A stretch of DNA of 64,000 nt. Origin: Pseudomonas sp. MM223. Lineage in GTDB: Bacteria; Pseudomonadota; Gammaproteobacteria; Pseudomonadales; Pseudomonadaceae. Both the position numbers and the translations under genes were made by a program. The stretch lies in NCBI GenBank assembly GCA_947090765.1, contig OX352322.1:577501-641500 (forward strand), written 5' to 3'. The notes under the pieces were generated by a model that saw only the letters and a program-made list of their open reading frames with translations, did not search any database and had not been told where the DNA came from. Positions within the stretch are counted from its first letter, which is position 1. The number at the start of each line of letters is the position of its first letter. Shown here one piece after another: positions 10,228 to 24,907 of this stretch.

Positions 10228-13200
10228 ATGGCTTACTCATACACTGAGAAAAAACGTATCCGCAAGGACTTTAGCAAGTTGCCGGACGTCATGGATGTGC
10301 CTTACCTCCTGGCCATCCAGCTGGATTCGTATCGCGAATTCCTGCAAGCGGGAGCATCCAAGGATCAGTTCCGCGACGTCGGCCTGCACGCGGCCTTCAA
10401 ATCGGTATTCCCGATCATCAGCTACTCCGGCAATGCTGCCCTGGAGTACGTAGGCTATCGCCTGGGCGAGCCTGCCTTCGATGTGAAGGAATGTGTCCTG
10501 CGTGGCGTGACCTTCGCGGTCCCACTGCGGGTCAAGGTGCGCCTGATCATCTTCGACAAGGAATCGTCGAACAAAGCGATCAAGGACATCAAAGAGCAAG
10601 AAGTCTACATGGGTGAAATCCCCCTGATGACTGAGAACGGTACCTTCGTTATCAACGGTACCGAGCGTGTGATCGTTTCCCAGCTGCACCGTTCGCCTGG
10701 TGTGTTCTTCGACCACGACCGTGGCAAGACTCACAGCTCCGGCAAGCTGCTGTACTCCGCTCGCATCATCCCTTACCGCGGTTCGTGGCTGGACTTCGAG
10801 TTCGACCCGAAGGACTGCGTATTCGTACGTATCGACCGTCGCCGCAAACTGCCGGCGTCGGTGCTGCTACGCGCCCTGGGTTACAGCACTGAAGAAGTGT
10901 TGAACACCTTCTACACCACCAACGTGTTCCACATTTCCGGCGAAAAACTCAGCCTGGAACTGGTACCGCAGCGTCTGCGTGGTGAAGTAGCAGTCATGGA
11001 CATCCATGACGAAACCGGCAAGGTCATTGTCGAGCAAGGTCGCCGCATTACCGCGCGTCACATCAACCAGCTCGAGAAGGCCGGCGTCAAGCAGCTGGAC
11101 GTTCCAATGGAATACGTCCTGGGTCGCACCACCGCCAAGGCTATCGTGCACCCGGCTACTGGCGAGATCCTGGCTGAGTGCAATACCGAGCTGACCACTG
11201 ATCTGCTGATCAAAGTCGCCAAGGCACAGGTCGTCCGTATCGAGACCCTGTACACCAACGACATCGACTGCGGTCCGTTCATCTCCGACACCCTGAAGAT
11301 CGACACCACCAGCAACCAGCTGGAAGCCCTGGTCGAGATCTACCGCATGATGCGTCCAGGCGAGCCGCCGACCAAGGATGCCGCCGAGACCCTGTTCAAC
11401 AACCTGTTCTTCAGCGCCGAGCGTTACGACCTGTCCGCAGTTGGCCGCATGAAGTTCAACCGTCGTATCGGTCGTACCGAAATCGAAGGTTCGGGCGTGC
11501 TGAGCAAGGAAGACATCGTCGAGGTTCTCAAGACCCTGGTCGATATCCGTAACGGCAAAGGCATCGTCGACGACATCGACCACCTGGGTAACCGTCGCGT
11601 ACGTTGCGTCGGCGAGATGGCCGAGAACCAGTTCCGTGTTGGCCTGGTGCGTGTGGAGCGCGCGGTCAAGGAACGTCTGTCGATGGCGGAAAGCGAAGGC
11701 TTGATGCCGCAGGACCTGATCAACGCCAAGCCGGTTGCGGCGGCGGTGAAAGAGTTCTTCGGTTCCAGCCAGCTGTCCCAGTTCATGGACCAGAACAACC
11801 CGCTCTCCGAGATCACCCACAAGCGCCGCGTTTCCGCACTCGGCCCGGGCGGTCTGACCCGTGAGCGTGCTGGCTTCGAAGTCCGTGACGTACACCCGAC
11901 CCACTACGGCCGTGTGTGCCCGATCGAGACGCCTGAAGGTCCGAACATTGGTCTGATCAACTCCCTGGCAGCTTATGCCCGCACCAACCAGTACGGCTTC
12001 CTGGAAAGCCCGTACCGTGTGGTGAAGGAAGGCGTTGTCAGCGACGACATCGTGTTCCTGTCGGCAATCGAAGAGGCTGATCACGTCATCGCCCAGGCTT
12101 CGGCCGCGATGAACGACAAGAAGCAACTGATCGATGAGCTGGTAGCTGTTCGTCACCTGAACGAATTCACCGTCAAGGCGCCGGAAGACGTCACCCTGAT
12201 GGACGTTTCGCCGAAGCAGGTAGTTTCTGTTGCTGCGTCGCTGATTCCGTTCCTCGAGCACGACGACGCCAACCGTGCGTTGATGGGTTCGAACATGCAG
12301 CGTCAGGCTGTACCAACCCTGCGTGCCGACAAGCCGCTGGTAGGTACCGGCATGGAGCGCAACGTTGCCCGTGACTCCGGTGTCTGCGTGGTTGCTCGCC
12401 GCGGTGGCGTGATCGACTCGGTCGACGCCAGCCGTATCGTTGTTCGCGTTAACGATGACGAAGTGGAAACCGGCGAAGCAGGTGTAGATATCTACAACCT
12501 GACCAAGTACACCCGTTCGAACCAGAACACCTGCATCAACCAGCGTCCGCTGGTAAGCAAGGGTGACAAGGTTCAGCGTAGCGACATCATGGCTGACGGC
12601 CCGTCCACCGACATGGGTGAACTGGCGCTGGGTCAGAACATGCGCATCGCGTTCATGGCGTGGAACGGCTTCAACTTCGAAGACTCCATCTGCCTGTCCG
12701 AGCGTGTGGTTCAGGAAGATCGCTTTACCACCATCCACATCCAGGAACTGACCTGTGTGGCGCGTGACACCAAGCTTGGCCCAGAGGAAATCACTGCGGA
12801 CATCCCGAACGTGGGTGAAGCCGCACTGAACAAGCTGGACGAAGCCGGTATTGTCTACGTGGGTGCTGAAGTCGGCGCTGGCGACATCCTGGTTGGCAAG
12901 GTCACGCCAAAAGGCGAAACCCAGCTGACCCCGGAAGAAAAGCTGCTGCGCGCAATCTTCGGTGAGAAGGCCAGCGACGTTAAGGACACCTCCCTGCGCG
13001 TGCCAACCGGCACCAAAGGTACCGTTATTGATGTGCAGGTCTTCACCCGTGATGGCGTCGAGCGCGATAGCCGTGCCCTGGCCATCGAGAAGATGCAGCT
13101 GGACGAGATCCGCAAGGACCTCAACGAAGAGTTCCGCATCGTCGAAGGCGCAACCTTCGAGCGTCTGCGTTCTGCCCTGAACGGCCAGGTGGTCGACGGT

Positions 13201-14301
13201 GGCGCGGGCCTGAAAAAAGGCACCGTGATCACTGACGAAGTGCTGGACGGTCTGGAGCACGGCCAGTGGTTCAAACTGCGCATGGCTGAAGATGCACTGA
13301 ACGAGCAGCTGGAAAAGGCTCAGCAGTACATCGTCGACCGTCGCCGTCTGCTGGACGACAAGTTCGAAGACAAGAAGCGCAAGCTGCAGCAAGGCGATGA
13401 CCTGGCACCGGGCGTACTGAAGATCGTCAAGGTCTACCTGGCAATCCGCCGTCGCATCCAGCCGGGTGACAAGATGGCTGGTCGTCACGGTAACAAGGGT
13501 GTTGTCTCGGTCATCATGCCGGTTGAAGACATGCCGCACGATGCCAACGGTACTCCGGTTGACGTCGTACTGAACCCGCTGGGCGTACCTTCGCGTATGA
13601 ACGTTGGTCAGATCCTTGAAACCCACCTGGGCCTCGCGGCCAAGGGCCTGGGCGAGAAGATCGACCGCATGCTCGAAGAACAGCGCAAAGCCGCTGAGCT
13701 GCGTGTGTTCCTGACCGAGGTCTACAACGAGATCGGCGGTCGTCAGGAAAACCTCGACGAGTTCACCGACGAAGAGATCCTGGCCCTGGCAAACAACCTG
13801 AAGAAAGGCGTGCCGATGGCTACCCCGGTCTTCGATGGTGCCAAGGAGCGCGAGATCAAGGCCATGCTGAAGCTGGCCGACCTGCCAGAGAGCGGCCAGA
13901 TGGTGCTGTTCGATGGCCGTACCGGCAACAAGTTCGAGCGTCCAGTGACCGTTGGTTACATGTACATGCTCAAGCTGAACCACTTGGTGGACGACAAGAT
14001 GCACGCGCGTTCCACTGGTTCCTACAGCCTGGTTACCCAGCAGCCGCTGGGTGGTAAGGCGCAGTTCGGTGGTCAGCGTTTCGGGGAGATGGAAGTGTGG
14101 GCGCTGGAAGCATACGGCGCGGCATACACCCTGCAAGAAATGCTCACAGTGAAGTCGGACGACGTGAACGGCCGTACCAAGATGTACAAAAACATCGTGG
14201 ATGGCGATCACCGTATGGAGCCGGGCATGCCCGAGTCCTTCAACGTGTTGATCAAAGAGATCCGTTCGCTCGGTATCGATATCGATCTGGAAACCGAATA
14301 A
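10228..14301 (+). CDS. rpoB: DNA-directed RNA polymerase subunit beta
   Basis: Beta subunit of 1357 residues, half of the catalytic cleft with beta'. The rifampicin region starts near residue 512 ([17 protein letters not shown]) and carries sensitive-type residues at the usual sites (Asp521, His531, Ser536 in this numbering). The C-terminal part contains the [10 protein letters not shown] and [18 protein letters not shown] blocks that bind beta' and the nucleic acids. The reading frame is complete. It is followed after 64 bases by rpoC and probably co-transcribed with rplJL through the attenuator. Confidence 0.98.
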   Translation: MAYSYTEKKRIRKDFSKLPDVMDVPYLLAIQLDSYREFLQAGASKDQFRDVGLHAAFKSVFPIISYSGNAALEYVGYRLGEPAFDVKECVLRGVTFAVPLRVKVRLIIFDKESSNKAIKDIKEQEVYMGEIPLMTENGTFVINGTERVIVSQLHRSPGVFFDHDRGKTHSSGKLLYSARIIPYRGSWLDFEFDPKDCVFVRIDRRRKLPASVLLRALGYSTEEVLNTFYTTNVFHISGEKLSLELVPQRLRGEVAVMDIHDETGKVIVEQGRRITARHINQLEKAGVKQLDVPMEYVLGRTTAKAIVHPATGEILAECNTELTTDLLIKVAKAQVVRIETLYTNDIDCGPFISDTLKIDTTSNQLEALVEIYRMMRPGEPPTKDAAETLFNNLFFSAERYDLSAVGRMKFNRRIGRTEIEGSGVLSKEDIVEVLKTLVDIRNGKGIVDDIDHLGNRRVRCVGEMAENQFRVGLVRVERAVKERLSMAESEGLMPQDLINAKPVAAAVKEFFGSSQLSQFMDQNNPLSEITHKRRVSALGPGGLTRERAGFEVRDVHPTHYGRVCPIETPEGPNIGLINSLAAYARTNQYGFLESPYRVVKEGVVSDDIVFLSAIEEADHVIAQASAAMNDKKQLIDELVAVRHLNEFTVKAPEDVTLMDVSPKQVVSVAASLIPFLEHDDANRALMGSNMQRQAVPTLRADKPLVGTGMERNVARDSGVCVVARRGGVIDSVDASRIVVRVNDDEVETGEAGVDIYNLTKYTRSNQNTCINQRPLVSKGDKVQRSDIMADGPSTDMGELALGQNMRIAFMAWNGFNFEDSICLSERVVQEDRFTTIHIQELTCVARDTKLGPEEITADIPNVGEAALNKLDEAGIVYVGAEVGAGDILVGKVTPKGETQLTPEEKLLRAIFGEKASDVKDTSLRVPTGTKGTVIDVQVFTRDGVERDSRALAIEKMQLDEIRKDLNEEFRIVEGATFERLRSALNGQVVDGGAGLKKGTVITDEVLDGLEHGQWFKLRMAEDALNEQLEKAQQYIVDRRRLLDDKFEDKKRKLQQGDDLAPGVLKIVKVYLAIRRRIQPGDKMAGRHGNKGVVSVIMPVEDMPHDANGTPVDVVLNPLGVPSRMNVGQILETHLGLAAKGLGEKIDRMLEEQRKAAELRVFLTEVYNEIGGRQENLDEFTDEEILALANNLKKGVPMATPVFDGAKEREIKAMLKLADLPESGQMVLFDGRTGNKFERPVTVGYMYMLKLNHLVDDKMHARSTGSYSLVTQQPLGGKAQFGGQRFGEMEVWALEAYGAAYTLQEMLTVKSDDVNGRTKMYKNIVDGDHRMEPGMPESFNVLIKEIRSLGIDIDLETE

Positions 14302-14365
14302 CACGTGACGCGAAGGGGAGTGGGGCAGGTAATGCCCGCTCCCTGCTCCGCCAGGAGGAAAGGCC

Positions 14366-17300
14366 TTGAAAGACCTACTGAATTTGCTGAAAAACCAGGG
14401 TCAAGTCGAAGAGTTCGACGCCATCCGCATCGGTCTGGCGTCGCCTGAAATGATCCGTTCGTGGTCGTTCGGTGAAGTTAAGAAGCCGGAAACCATCAAC
14501 TACCGTACGTTCAAACCTGAGCGTGACGGCCTGTTCTGCGCCAAGATCTTTGGCCCAGTCAAGGACTACGAGTGCCTGTGCGGCAAGTACAAGCGCCTCA
14601 AGCACCGCGGCGTAATCTGCGAGAAGTGCGGCGTTGAAGTTGCCCTGGCGAAGGTTCGTCGTGAGCGCATGGCGCACATCGAACTGGCCTCGCCGGTTGC
14701 CCACATCTGGTTCCTGAAGTCGCTGCCGTCCCGTATCGGCCTGCTGATGGACATGACCCTGCGTGATATCGAGCGTGTTCTCTACTTCGAGAGCTACGTC
14801 GTTATCGACCCGGGCATGACCACCCTTGAAAAGGGCCAGCTGCTGAACGACGAGCAGTACTTCGAAGCGCTGGAAGAGTTCGGTGACGACTTCGACGCCC
14901 GCATGGGTGCCGAGGCTGTTCGCGAGCTGTTGCACGCTATCGACCTGGAGCACGAGATTGGCCGCCTGCGCGAAGAAATTCCGCAGACCAACTCGGAAAC
15001 CAAGATCAAGAAGCTGTCCAAGCGCCTGAAGCTGATGGAAGCTTTCCAGGGCTCGGGCAACCTGCCTGAGTGGATGGTCCTGACCGTCCTGCCAGTACTG
15101 CCGCCGGACCTGCGTCCGCTGGTACCGCTGGATGGTGGCCGCTTCGCGACCTCCGACCTGAACGACCTGTATCGTCGGGTGATCAACCGTAACAACCGTC
15201 TGAAGCGCCTGCTGGATCTGTCGGCGCCAGACATCATCGTGCGCAACGAAAAGCGCATGCTGCAGGAAGCGGTCGACGCCCTGCTGGACAACGGCCGTCG
15301 TGGTCGCGCCATCACTGGCTCGAACAAGCGTCCGCTGAAGTCCCTGGCTGACATGATCAAAGGTAAGCAAGGTCGCTTCCGTCAGAACTTGCTCGGTAAG
15401 CGTGTGGACTACTCTGGCCGTTCGGTAATTACCGTAGGCCCGACCCTGCGTCTGCACCAGTGCGGTCTGCCGAAGAAGATGGCCCTTGAGCTGTTCAAGC
15501 CGTTCATTTTCGGCAAGCTGGAAATGCGTGGTCTGGCGACCACCATCAAGGCCGCCAAGAAGATGGTCGAGCGCGAGCTGCCAGAGGTGTGGGACGTTCT
15601 CGCCGAAGTGATTCGCGAACACCCCGTACTGCTCAACCGTGCACCGACCCTGCACCGTCTGGGTATCCAGGCCTTTGAACCGGTTCTGATCGAAGGTAAG
15701 GCCATCCAGCTGCACCCGCTGGTCTGCGCCGCGTACAACGCCGACTTCGACGGTGACCAGATGGCCGTTCACGTGCCGCTGACGCTGGAAGCCCAGCTCG
15801 AAGCGCGCGCGCTGATGATGTCGACCAACAACATCCTGTCGCCAGCCAACGGTGAGCCAATCATCGTTCCGTCGCAGGACGTTGTACTGGGTCTGTACTA
15901 CATGACCCGTGAAGCCATCAACGCTAAGGGCGAAGGTCGCGTATTTGCCGACCTGCAAGAAGTCGACCGCGTATTCCGCGCCGGCGAGGCTGCGCTGCAC
16001 GCGAAAATCAAGGTTCGTATCAACGAAACCGTGAAAGACCGCGACGGCAGCGTTACCAAGAACACCCGTATCGTCGACACCACTGTCGGCCGTGCGCTGC
16101 TGTTCCAGGTTGTACCGGCAGGTCTGCCGTACGACGTGGTCAACCAGCCGATGAAGAAGAAGGCGATCTCCAAGCTGATCAACCAGTGCTACCGCGTGGT
16201 TGGTCTGAAAGAGACCGTTATCTTCGCTGACCAGTTGATGTACACCGGTTTCGCTTACTCCACCATCTCTGGCGTGTCCATTGGTGTGAACGACTTTGTC
16301 ATCCCTGATGAGAAAGCGCGCATCATCAACAGCGCTACCGATGAAGTGAAGGAAATCGAAAGCCAGTACGCCTCCGGCCTGGTAACCCAGGGCGAGAAGT
16401 ACAACAAGGTCATCGACTTGTGGTCGAAGGCGAACGACGAAGTGTCCAAGGCGATGATGGCCAACCTCTCGAAAGAGAAGGTTATCGACCGCGAGGGCAA
16501 GGAAGTCGAGCAAGAGTCCTTCAACTCGATGTACATGATGGCTGACTCCGGTGCGCGGGGTTCCGCAGCACAGATCCGTCAGCTGGCCGGTATGCGTGGC
16601 CTGATGGCCAAGCCGGATGGCTCGATCATCGAGACGCCGATCACTGCGAACTTCCGTGAAGGTCTGAGCGTACTCCAGTACTTCATCTCGACTCACGGTG
16701 CTCGTAAAGGTCTGGCGGATACCGCGTTGAAGACTGCGAACTCCGGTTACCTGACCCGTCGTCTGGTAGACGTTGCCCAAGACCTGGTTGTAACCGAGAT
16801 CGACTGCGGTACCGACCATGGCTTGCTGATGACTCCGCACATTGAAGGCGGTGACGTTGTAGAGCCGCTGGGTGAGCGTGTACTGGGTCGTGTCATCGCC
16901 CGTGACGTGTTCAAACCAGGCACCGAGGACGTCATCGTTCCGGCCGGTACCCTGGTCGACGAGCAGTGGGTCGAGTTCATCGAGCTGAACAGCATCGACG
17001 AAGTTATCGTGCGTTCGCCGATCAACTGCGAAACCCGCTACGGCATCTGCGCCAAGTGCTACGGTCGTGACCTGGCGCGTGGTCACCAGGTGAACATCGG
17101 TGAAGCTGTCGGCGTTATCGCTGCTCAGTCGATCGGTGAGCCGGGTACCCAGCTGACCATGCGTACGTTCCACATCGGTGGTGCTGCAAGCCGTACTTCG
17201 GCTGCCGACAGCGTCCAGGTGAAGAACGGCGGTATGGTACGTCTGCACAACCTGAAGCAGGTCGTGCGTGCCGATGGCAACCTGGTTGCCGTGTCGCGTT

Positions 17301-18565
17301 CTGGCGAGCTGGCCATTGCCGACGAATTCGGTCGTGAGCGTGAGCGTTACAAGCTGCCTTACGGTGCGGTGATTTCGGTCAAGGAAGGTGAGAAGGTCGA
17401 AGCTGGCGCCATCGTCGCCAAGTGGGACCCGCACACCCACCCGATCGTTACCGAGCTGAAAGGTACCGTGACCTTCGTGGGCATGGAAGAAAACATCACC
17501 ATCAAGCGTCAGACGGACGAACTGACCGGTCTGACCAACATTGAAGTACTGGACGTCAAGGATCGCCCTGCCGCAGGCAAGGAAATCCGTCCGGCAATCA
17601 AGATGGTCGACGCCAACGGCAAGGACCTGTACCTGCCAGGTACCGACGTACCTGCCCAGTACTTCCTGCCGGCTAACGCCTTGGTGGGTGTTGCTGACGG
17701 TGCACAGATCGGTGTTGGTGACGTTATCGCGCGTATCCCGCAAGAAACGTCGAAGACCCGTGACATCACCGGTGGTCTGCCGCGCGTAGCTGACTTGTTC
17801 GAAGCGCGTCGTCCGAAAGAAGCGTCGATCCTGGCTGAAGTCAGCGGTACCATCGCGTTCGGTAAAGAGACCAAGGGCAAGCGTCGCCTGGTGATTACGC
17901 CGACCGACGGTAGCGATCCGTACGAAGAGCTGATTCCGAAGTGGCGCCACCTGAACGTCTTCGAAGGCGAACAGGTAAACCGCGGCGAAGTTATCTCCGA
18001 CGGCCCGAGCGATCCGCACGACATCCTGCGTCTGCTGGGTGTGAGCGCGCTGGCGAAGTACATCGTCAACGAGATCCAGGACGTTTACCGTCTGCAAGGC
18101 GTGAAGATCAACGACAAGCACATCGAGACCATCCTGCGTCAGATGCTGCGCAAGGTCGAGATCTCCGAGTCGGGCGATTCCAGCTTCATCAAGGGCGACC
18201 AGATGGAACTGACTCACGTACTGGTCGAGAACGAACGTCTCGCCGGCGAAGACAAGTTCATCTCGAAGTTCACCCGTGTGCTGCTGGGTATCACCAAGGC
18301 GTCGCTGTCGACCGAATCGTTCATTTCCGCGGCTTCCTTCCAGGAAACCACCCGCGTACTGACCGAAGCGGCGGTAACCGGCAAGCGCGATTACCTGCGC
18401 GGCCTGAAAGAGAACGTGGTCGTGGGTCGTCTGATCCCGGCCGGTACTGGTCTGGCTTACCACAGCGAGCGCAAGCGTCGCCGTGAAGCTGACAAACCGC
18501 TGCGTGTAAGCGCCAGTGAGGTGGAAGCCGCACTGACCGAAGCGCTGAATTCCAGCGGTAACTAA
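14366..18565 (+). CDS. rpoC: DNA-directed RNA polymerase subunit beta'
   Basis: Beta' subunit of 1399 residues carrying the active site: NADFDGDQM (from about residue 456) holds the three Asp that chelate catalytic Mg. The N-terminal zinc ribbon ([20 protein letters not shown]) and a second four-Cys cluster near residue 900 ([16 protein letters not shown]) are present. The start is TTG at 14366 behind a strong AGGAGG; no ATG fits. Codon use is strongly biased, which leaves a long but meaningless open frame on the opposite strand. Confidence 0.98.
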   Translation: MKDLLNLLKNQGQVEEFDAIRIGLASPEMIRSWSFGEVKKPETINYRTFKPERDGLFCAKIFGPVKDYECLCGKYKRLKHRGVICEKCGVEVALAKVRRERMAHIELASPVAHIWFLKSLPSRIGLLMDMTLRDIERVLYFESYVVIDPGMTTLEKGQLLNDEQYFEALEEFGDDFDARMGAEAVRELLHAIDLEHEIGRLREEIPQTNSETKIKKLSKRLKLMEAFQGSGNLPEWMVLTVLPVLPPDLRPLVPLDGGRFATSDLNDLYRRVINRNNRLKRLLDLSAPDIIVRNEKRMLQEAVDALLDNGRRGRAITGSNKRPLKSLADMIKGKQGRFRQNLLGKRVDYSGRSVITVGPTLRLHQCGLPKKMALELFKPFIFGKLEMRGLATTIKAAKKMVERELPEVWDVLAEVIREHPVLLNRAPTLHRLGIQAFEPVLIEGKAIQLHPLVCAAYNADFDGDQMAVHVPLTLEAQLEARALMMSTNNILSPANGEPIIVPSQDVVLGLYYMTREAINAKGEGRVFADLQEVDRVFRAGEAALHAKIKVRINETVKDRDGSVTKNTRIVDTTVGRALLFQVVPAGLPYDVVNQPMKKKAISKLINQCYRVVGLKETVIFADQLMYTGFAYSTISGVSIGVNDFVIPDEKARIINSATDEVKEIESQYASGLVTQGEKYNKVIDLWSKANDEVSKAMMANLSKEKVIDREGKEVEQESFNSMYMMADSGARGSAAQIRQLAGMRGLMAKPDGSIIETPITANFREGLSVLQYFISTHGARKGLADTALKTANSGYLTRRLVDVAQDLVVTEIDCGTDHGLLMTPHIEGGDVVEPLGERVLGRVIARDVFKPGTEDVIVPAGTLVDEQWVEFIELNSIDEVIVRSPINCETRYGICAKCYGRDLARGHQVNIGEAVGVIAAQSIGEPGTQLTMRTFHIGGAASRTSAADSVQVKNGGMVRLHNLKQVVRADGNLVAVSRSGELAIADEFGRERERYKLPYGAVISVKEGEKVEAGAIVAKWDPHTHPIVTELKGTVTFVGMEENITIKRQTDELTGLTNIEVLDVKDRPAAGKEIRPAIKMVDANGKDLYLPGTDVPAQYFLPANALVGVADGAQIGVGDVIARIPQETSKTRDITGGLPRVADLFEARRPKEASILAEVSGTIAFGKETKGKRRLVITPTDGSDPYEELIPKWRHLNVFEGEQVNRGEVISDGPSDPHDILRLLGVSALAKYIVNEIQDVYRLQGVKINDKHIETILRQMLRKVEISESGDSSFIKGDQMELTHVLVENERLAGEDKFISKFTRVLLGITKASLSTESFISAASFQETTRVLTEAAVTGKRDYLRGLKENVVVGRLIPAGTGLAYHSERKRRREADKPLRVSASEVEAALTEALNSSGN

Positions 18566-18576
18566 GTACAGGGCGG

Positions 18577-18652
18577 GGCCCCGGCAAGCTTCGAACGGCC
18601 ATCGGTGACATGAAATGTTGCCGATGATCGGGCGAGGAGGGCCGGGGCCTTG
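18577..18652 (+). terminator. Nested inverted repeats after rpoC
   Basis: A perfect 9-bp repeat GGCCCCGGC (18577-18585) / GCCGGGGCC (18641-18649) encloses a smaller stem CATCGG/CCGATG (about 18600-18626); TTGTCTT follows. It probably ends rpoBC transcription, but the T tract is weak. Confidence 0.6.
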
Positions 18653-18654
18653 TC

Positions 18655-18683
18655 TTGACTGGGTGCAAGATCCTCCGTAGACT
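18655..18683 (+). promoter_or_regulatory. Candidate str operon promoter
   Basis: TTGACT (18655-18660), 17 bases, TAGACT (18678-18683). It lies directly after the rpoC inverted repeat and before the rpsL leader, where the str promoter is expected. Confidence 0.65.
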
Positions 18684-18693
18684 TTTGTACCCT

Positions 18694-18727
18694 TAAATTT
18701 GGTGAGGCTCCGTCTCGCCAATTTTTG
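18694..18727 (+). terminator. Hairpin with T run in the rpsL leader
   Basis: AAATTTGGTGAG and CTCGCCAATTT pair (with one G-U and one bulge) around GCTCCGT and run into TTTTT. Placed between the str promoter and rpsL, it looks like an attenuator, though a leader structure without termination is possible. Confidence 0.5.
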
Positions 18728-18776
18728 GCTTTCTTGCAAGACAATAGAGTCGCAAGACAATCAGTGGAGCTAGTAG

Positions 18777-19148
18777 ATGGCAACTATCAACCAGCTGGTA
18801 CGTCAGCCGCGTAAGCGTTCGGTCGAGAAGTCCGACGTTCCTGCGCTGCAGAACTGCCCGCAACGTCGTGGCGTGTGCACCCGTGTGTACACCACCACGC
18901 CGAAAAAACCTAACTCGGCACTGCGTAAAGTATGCCGTGTGCGTCTGACCAACGGTTTCGAGGTTTCCTCGTACATCGGCGGTGAAGGCCACAACCTGCA
19001 AGAGCACAGCGTCGTCCTGATCCGTGGCGGCCGTGTAAAAGACTTGCCAGGTGTTCGTTACCACACCGTTCGCGGCTCTCTGGATACTTCGGGCGTTAAA
19101 GGCCGTAACCAGGGTCGTTCGAAGTACGGTACCAAGCGTCCGAAGTAA
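18777..19148 (+). CDS. rpsL: 30S ribosomal protein S12
   Basis: Protein of 123 residues at the decoding centre. Lys43 ([12 protein letters not shown]) and Lys88 ([11 protein letters not shown]) are wild type, so no streptomycin-resistance substitution is seen. It is the first gene of the str operon and has a 106-base gap to rpsG, which carries no obvious terminator and may hold the S7 translational control region known in E. coli. Confidence 0.98.
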   Translation: MATINQLVRQPRKRSVEKSDVPALQNCPQRRGVCTRVYTTTPKKPNSALRKVCRVRLTNGFEVSSYIGGEGHNLQEHSVVLIRGGRVKDLPGVRYHTVRGSLDTSGVKGRNQGRSKYGTKRPK

Positions 19149-19254
19149 TCGGCCGTTTGCAGACATCCATTTTTTTGAGTCGATAAGAGTAAGGTCGGGC
19201 AGGGGTCGAAGACCCACGTCCCGGGCTAACCTGAAGACCGTTTGAGGGCTTATC

Positions 19255-19725
19255 ATGCCAAGACGTCGTGTAGCAGCAAAACGTGAGATTCTGGACGATC
19301 CTAAATACGGATCCCAAATCCTCGCCAAGTTCATGAACCACGTGATGGAAAGCGGCAAGAAGGCTGTAGCCGAGCGCATCGTTTACGGTGCCCTGGATAC
19401 CGTCAAAGCACGCAAGAACAGCGACCCCCTGGAAATCTTCGAGAAAGCTCTCGACGCCATCGCTCCGCTGGTCGAAGTAAAGTCCCGTCGTGTCGGCGGT
19501 GCCACTTACCAGGTCCCGGTTGAAGTTCGTCCATCCCGTCGTAACGCTCTGGCAATGCGCTGGCTCGTAGACTACGCCCGCAAGCGCGGCGAGAAGTCGA
19601 TGGCTCTGCGCCTGGCTGGCGAGCTGCTGGATGCTGCCGAAGGCAAAGGTGCTGCAGTCAAGAAGCGTGAAGACGTTCACCGTATGGCTGAAGCCAACAA
19701 AGCGTTCTCGCACTACCGCTTCTAA
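19255..19725 (+). CDS. rpsG: 30S ribosomal protein S7
   Basis: Protein of 156 residues that nucleates assembly of the 30S head and lines the E site. The N-terminal [19 protein letters not shown] and the central [16 protein letters not shown] block are the family signatures. It represses the str operon in E. coli by binding the rpsL-rpsG gap. Followed after 30 bases by fusA. Confidence 0.98.
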   Translation: MPRRRVAAKREILDDPKYGSQILAKFMNHVMESGKKAVAERIVYGALDTVKARKNSDPLEIFEKALDAIAPLVEVKSRRVGGATYQVPVEVRPSRRNALAMRWLVDYARKRGEKSMALRLAGELLDAAEGKGAAVKKREDVHRMAEANKAFSHYRF

Positions 19726-19755
19726 TTCAAGCATCAATCATTTTGCGAGGGCTTT

Positions 19756-21901
<2,146 letters not shown>

Positions 21902-21928
21902 TCCCCTTTAGGCAAGAGGTTCACTGTC

Positions 21929-23122
21929 GTGGCTAAAGAAAAATTTGATCGTTCCCTTCCCCACGTTAACGTCGGCACTATCGGCCACGTTGACCACGGT
22001 AAGACCACTCTGACCGCAGCTCTGACTCGCGTCTGCTCCGAAGTTTTCGGTTCGGCAGTCGTTGAGTTCGACAAGATCGACTCGGCTCCGGAAGAAAAAG
22101 CGCGCGGTATCACCATCAACACCGCTCACGTCGAGTACAACTCGAACATTCGTCACTACGCTCACGTTGACTGCCCAGGTCACGCTGACTACGTGAAGAA
22201 CATGATCACCGGTGCTGCCCAGATGGACGGCGCGATCCTGGTTTGCTCGGCCGCCGATGGTCCGATGCCACAAACCCGTGAGCACATCCTGCTGTCCCGT
22301 CAGGTTGGCGTTCCGTACATCGTGGTCTTCCTGAACAAGGCTGACCTGGTAGACGACGCTGAGCTGCTGGAACTGGTCGAGATGGAAGTTCGCGACCTGC
22401 TGTCCACCTATGACTTCCCAGGCGACGACACTCCGATCATCATCGGTTCCGCTCGTATGGCCCTGGAAGGCAAAGACGACAACGAAATGGGCACCACCGC
22501 TGTCAAGCGTCTGGTTGAAACTCTGGACAGCTACATCCCAGAGCCAGAGCGCGCTATCGACAAGCCGTTCCTGATGCCAATCGAAGACGTATTCTCGATC
22601 TCGGGTCGTGGTACCGTTGTTACCGGTCGTATCGAGCGTGGTATCGTCCGCGTTCAGGATCCGCTGGAAATCGTTGGTCTGCGTGACACCACCACCACCA
22701 CCTGCACCGGTGTTGAGATGTTCCGCAAGCTGCTGGACGAAGGTCGTGCTGGCGAGAACTGCGGCGTTCTGCTGCGTGGTACCAAGCGTGACGACGTTGA
22801 GCGTGGCCAGGTTCTGGTCAAGCCAGGTTCGGTCAAGCCGCACACCAAGTTCACCGCAGAAGTCTACGTCCTGTCGAAGGAAGAAGGCGGCCGTCACACT
22901 CCGTTCTTCAAAGGCTACCGTCCACAGTTCTACTTCCGTACCACTGACGTGACCGGTAACTGCGAACTGCCGGAAGGCGTTGAAATGGTAATGCCAGGTG
23001 ACAACATTCAGATGACTGTTACCCTGATCAAGACCATCGCAATGGAAGACGGTCTGCGCTTCGCTATCCGTGAAGGCGGTCGTACCGTCGGCGCCGGCGT
23101 CGTAGCCAAAATCATCGAGTAA
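21929..23122 (+). CDS. tuf: Elongation factor Tu (second copy)
   Basis: 397 residues, identical in protein to the copy at 5341. The start is GTG at 21929 (the first copy uses ATG), with AAGAGG upstream. The 1163-base core appears identical to the first copy, and synonymous differences occur only in the first five and last five codons, a pattern expected from gene conversion. It is the last gene of the str operon, followed by a strong terminator. Confidence 0.98.
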   Translation: MAKEKFDRSLPHVNVGTIGHVDHGKTTLTAALTRVCSEVFGSAVVEFDKIDSAPEEKARGITINTAHVEYNSNIRHYAHVDCPGHADYVKNMITGAAQMDGAILVCSAADGPMPQTREHILLSRQVGVPYIVVFLNKADLVDDAELLELVEMEVRDLLSTYDFPGDDTPIIIGSARMALEGKDDNEMGTTAVKRLVETLDSYIPEPERAIDKPFLMPIEDVFSISGRGTVVTGRIERGIVRVQDPLEIVGLRDTTTTTCTGVEMFRKLLDEGRAGENCGVLLRGTKRDDVERGQVLVKPGSVKPHTKFTAEVYVLSKEEGGRHTPFFKGYRPQFYFRTTDVTGNCELPEGVEMVMPGDNIQMTVTLIKTIAMEDGLRFAIREGGRTVGAGVVAKIIE

Positions 23123-23137
23123 TCACTCGACCGATTG

Positions 23138-23169
23138 AAAAAAGCCTCCGCTCAGCGGGGGCTTTTTTT
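23138..23169 (+). terminator. Terminator of the str operon
   Basis: AAAAAAGCC(T)CCGC and GCGGGGGCTTTTTTT form a GC-rich stem with a TCA loop and a run of seven T. Confidence 0.92.
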
Positions 23170-23175
23170 ATTGGG

Positions 23176-23204
23176 TTGACACTAAATTGGGGCGTCTATA
23201 GAAT
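23176..23204 (+). promoter_or_regulatory. Promoter of the S10 operon
   Basis: TTGACA (23176-23181), 17 bases, TAGAAT (23199-23204), directly after the str terminator and 61 bases before rpsJ. A strong sigma70 match. The leader is too short to hold the long E. coli-type L4 attenuator. Confidence 0.85.
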
Positions 23205-23264
23205 CACGCCTCCTTTTAGCGGGCGTAGTGCGTCCGTTGGGAACAGCCTGGAGTCTGAAATCCA

Positions 23265-23576
23265 ATGCAAAATCAGCAAATCCGTATCAGGTTGAAGGCT
23301 TTCGACCATCGCCTGATCGACCAATCCACCCAGGAAATCGTGGAAACCGCGAAACGTACTGGTGCACAAGTGCGTGGTCCGATTCCACTGCCTACCCGCA
23401 AAGAGCGTTTCACCGTTCTGGTCTCCCCGCACGTCAACAAAGACGCGCGTGACCAGTACGAGATTCGCACTCATAAGCGTGTTCTGGACATCGTCCAGCC
23501 AACGGATAAAACCGTTGACGCGCTGATGAAGCTTGATCTGGCGGCAGGTGTGGAAGTACAGATCAGCCTCGGCTAA
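23265..23576 (+). CDS. rpsJ: 30S ribosomal protein S10 / NusE
   Basis: Protein of 103 residues in the 30S head; as NusE it pairs with NusB in antitermination and with the NusG KOW domain. The long loop [26 protein letters not shown] is complete. First gene of the S10 operon, 61 bases after the promoter -10 element. An 80-base gap leads to rplC. Confidence 0.98.
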
Positions 23577-23656
23577 GACTTCGGTCTAGTCGTGTAACGC
23601 TCTGAAATGGGCGGCCATAGCGGGTGAAAGCCCCGTACACTCATGAGGTTTACAAC

Positions 23657-24292
23657 ATGACTATTGGTGTAATCGGTCGCAAGTGCGGTATGACCCGCAT
23701 TTTCACCGAAGAAGGTGTCTCCATTCCGGTCACGGTCATTGAGATCGAGCCGAATCGTGTCACCCAGTTCAAAACTGAAGAAACCGATGGCTACCGTGCA
23801 GTGCAAGTCACTGTCGGCGAGCGTCGTGCTTCGCGTGTGACTGCCGCTCAGGCAGGTCACTTCGCCAAGGCTAACGTTGCCGCTGGTCGCGGTGTTTGGG
23901 AGTTCCGTCTTGAAGAAGGCGATTTCCAGGCTGGCGATCTGATCAAAGCTGAACTCTTCACTGCAGGCCAGCTGGTAGACGTTACTGGTCAGTCCAAAGG
24001 TAAAGGCTTCGCCGGTACCATCAAGCGCTGGAACTTCCGTGGTCAGGACAACACCCACGGTAACTCCGTGTCGCACCGTGTGCCTGGTTCCATCGGCCAG
24101 TGCCAGACTCCTGGTCGTGTGTTCAAGGGCAAGAAAATGTCCGGTCACATGGGCGCCGAGCGCGTGACTGTTCAGTCCCTGGAAGTAGTTCGCGTAGACG
24201 CTGAACGCAACCTGCTGCTCGTCAAGGGTGCCGTTCCTGGCGCTACTGGCGGCGACGTGGTTGTACGCCCAGCTGTCAAGGCTCGCGGTTAA
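23657..24292 (+). CDS. rplC: 50S ribosomal protein L3
   Basis: Protein of 211 residues whose central extension reaches the peptidyl-transferase centre. The start at 23657 ([16 protein letters not shown]) matches the family; an in-frame ATG 33 bases upstream would add residues not seen in L3. The motif [15 protein letters not shown] contains the Gln that PrmB methylates. It is 12 bases before rplD. Confidence 0.98.
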   Translation: MTIGVIGRKCGMTRIFTEEGVSIPVTVIEIEPNRVTQFKTEETDGYRAVQVTVGERRASRVTAAQAGHFAKANVAAGRGVWEFRLEEGDFQAGDLIKAELFTAGQLVDVTGQSKGKGFAGTIKRWNFRGQDNTHGNSVSHRVPGSIGQCQTPGRVFKGKKMSGHMGAERVTVQSLEVVRVDAERNLLLVKGAVPGATGGDVVVRPAVKARG

Positions 24293-24304
24293 GGGGAAAC
24301 TGAC

Positions 24305-24907
24305 ATGCAACTCAATGTAAATGACGCTCAGGCGATCGAAGTTTCCGAACTGACTTTCGGTGGCGAATTCAACGAGACGCTGGTTCACCAAGCAGTCGTG
24401 GCCTACATGGCCGGCGGCCGTCAGGGCACCAAGCAGCAAAAGACCCGTTCCGACGTGGCTGGTGGCGGTAAGCGCCCATGGCGTCAGAAGGGTACTGGCC
24501 GTGCTCGTGCTGGTACCACTCGTGGTCCGATCTGGCGTGGCGGTGGTGTAACCTTCGCAGCTCGCCCTCAAGATCACTCGCAAAAGCTCAACAAGAAGAT
24601 GTACCGCGCAGCTCTGCGCTCCATCCTCGCTGAGCTGGTGCGTAGCGACCGTCTGGTCGTGGTTCAGGACTTCGCTGTTGAAGCACCGAAAACCAAAGAT
24701 CTGCTGAACAAGCTGAACGGCATGGGTCTGAGCGACGTACTGATCGTTTCCGACGCTGTTGATCAGAACCTGTACCTGGCTGCTCGCAACCTGCCGCACG
24801 TCGATGTACGTGACGTACAGGGTTCCGACCCGGTCAGTCTGATCGCATACGAGAAAGTGTTGATCACTGTCTCGGCCGTGAAGAAATTCGAGGAGCTGCT
24901 GGGATGA
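24305..24907 (+). CDS. rplD: 50S ribosomal protein L4
   Basis: Protein of 200 residues. Its long internal loop (about 45-95, [15 protein letters not shown]) lines the peptide exit tunnel, where macrolide-resistance changes occur; the loop is wild type by eye. It overlaps rplW by four bases (ATGA), implying coupling. In E. coli L4 controls this operon. Confidence 0.98.

Noticed and set aside
10867..14304. A 1145-codon open frame opposite rpoB
   Set aside because: Same codon-bias artefact; the plus-strand gene is complete and conserved.
14375..18760. A 1461-codon open frame on the minus strand opposite rpoC
   Set aside because: It mirrors the biased codon use of rpoC, has no ribosome site or known motif, and similar long mirror frames occur opposite rpoB, tuf and fdnG.
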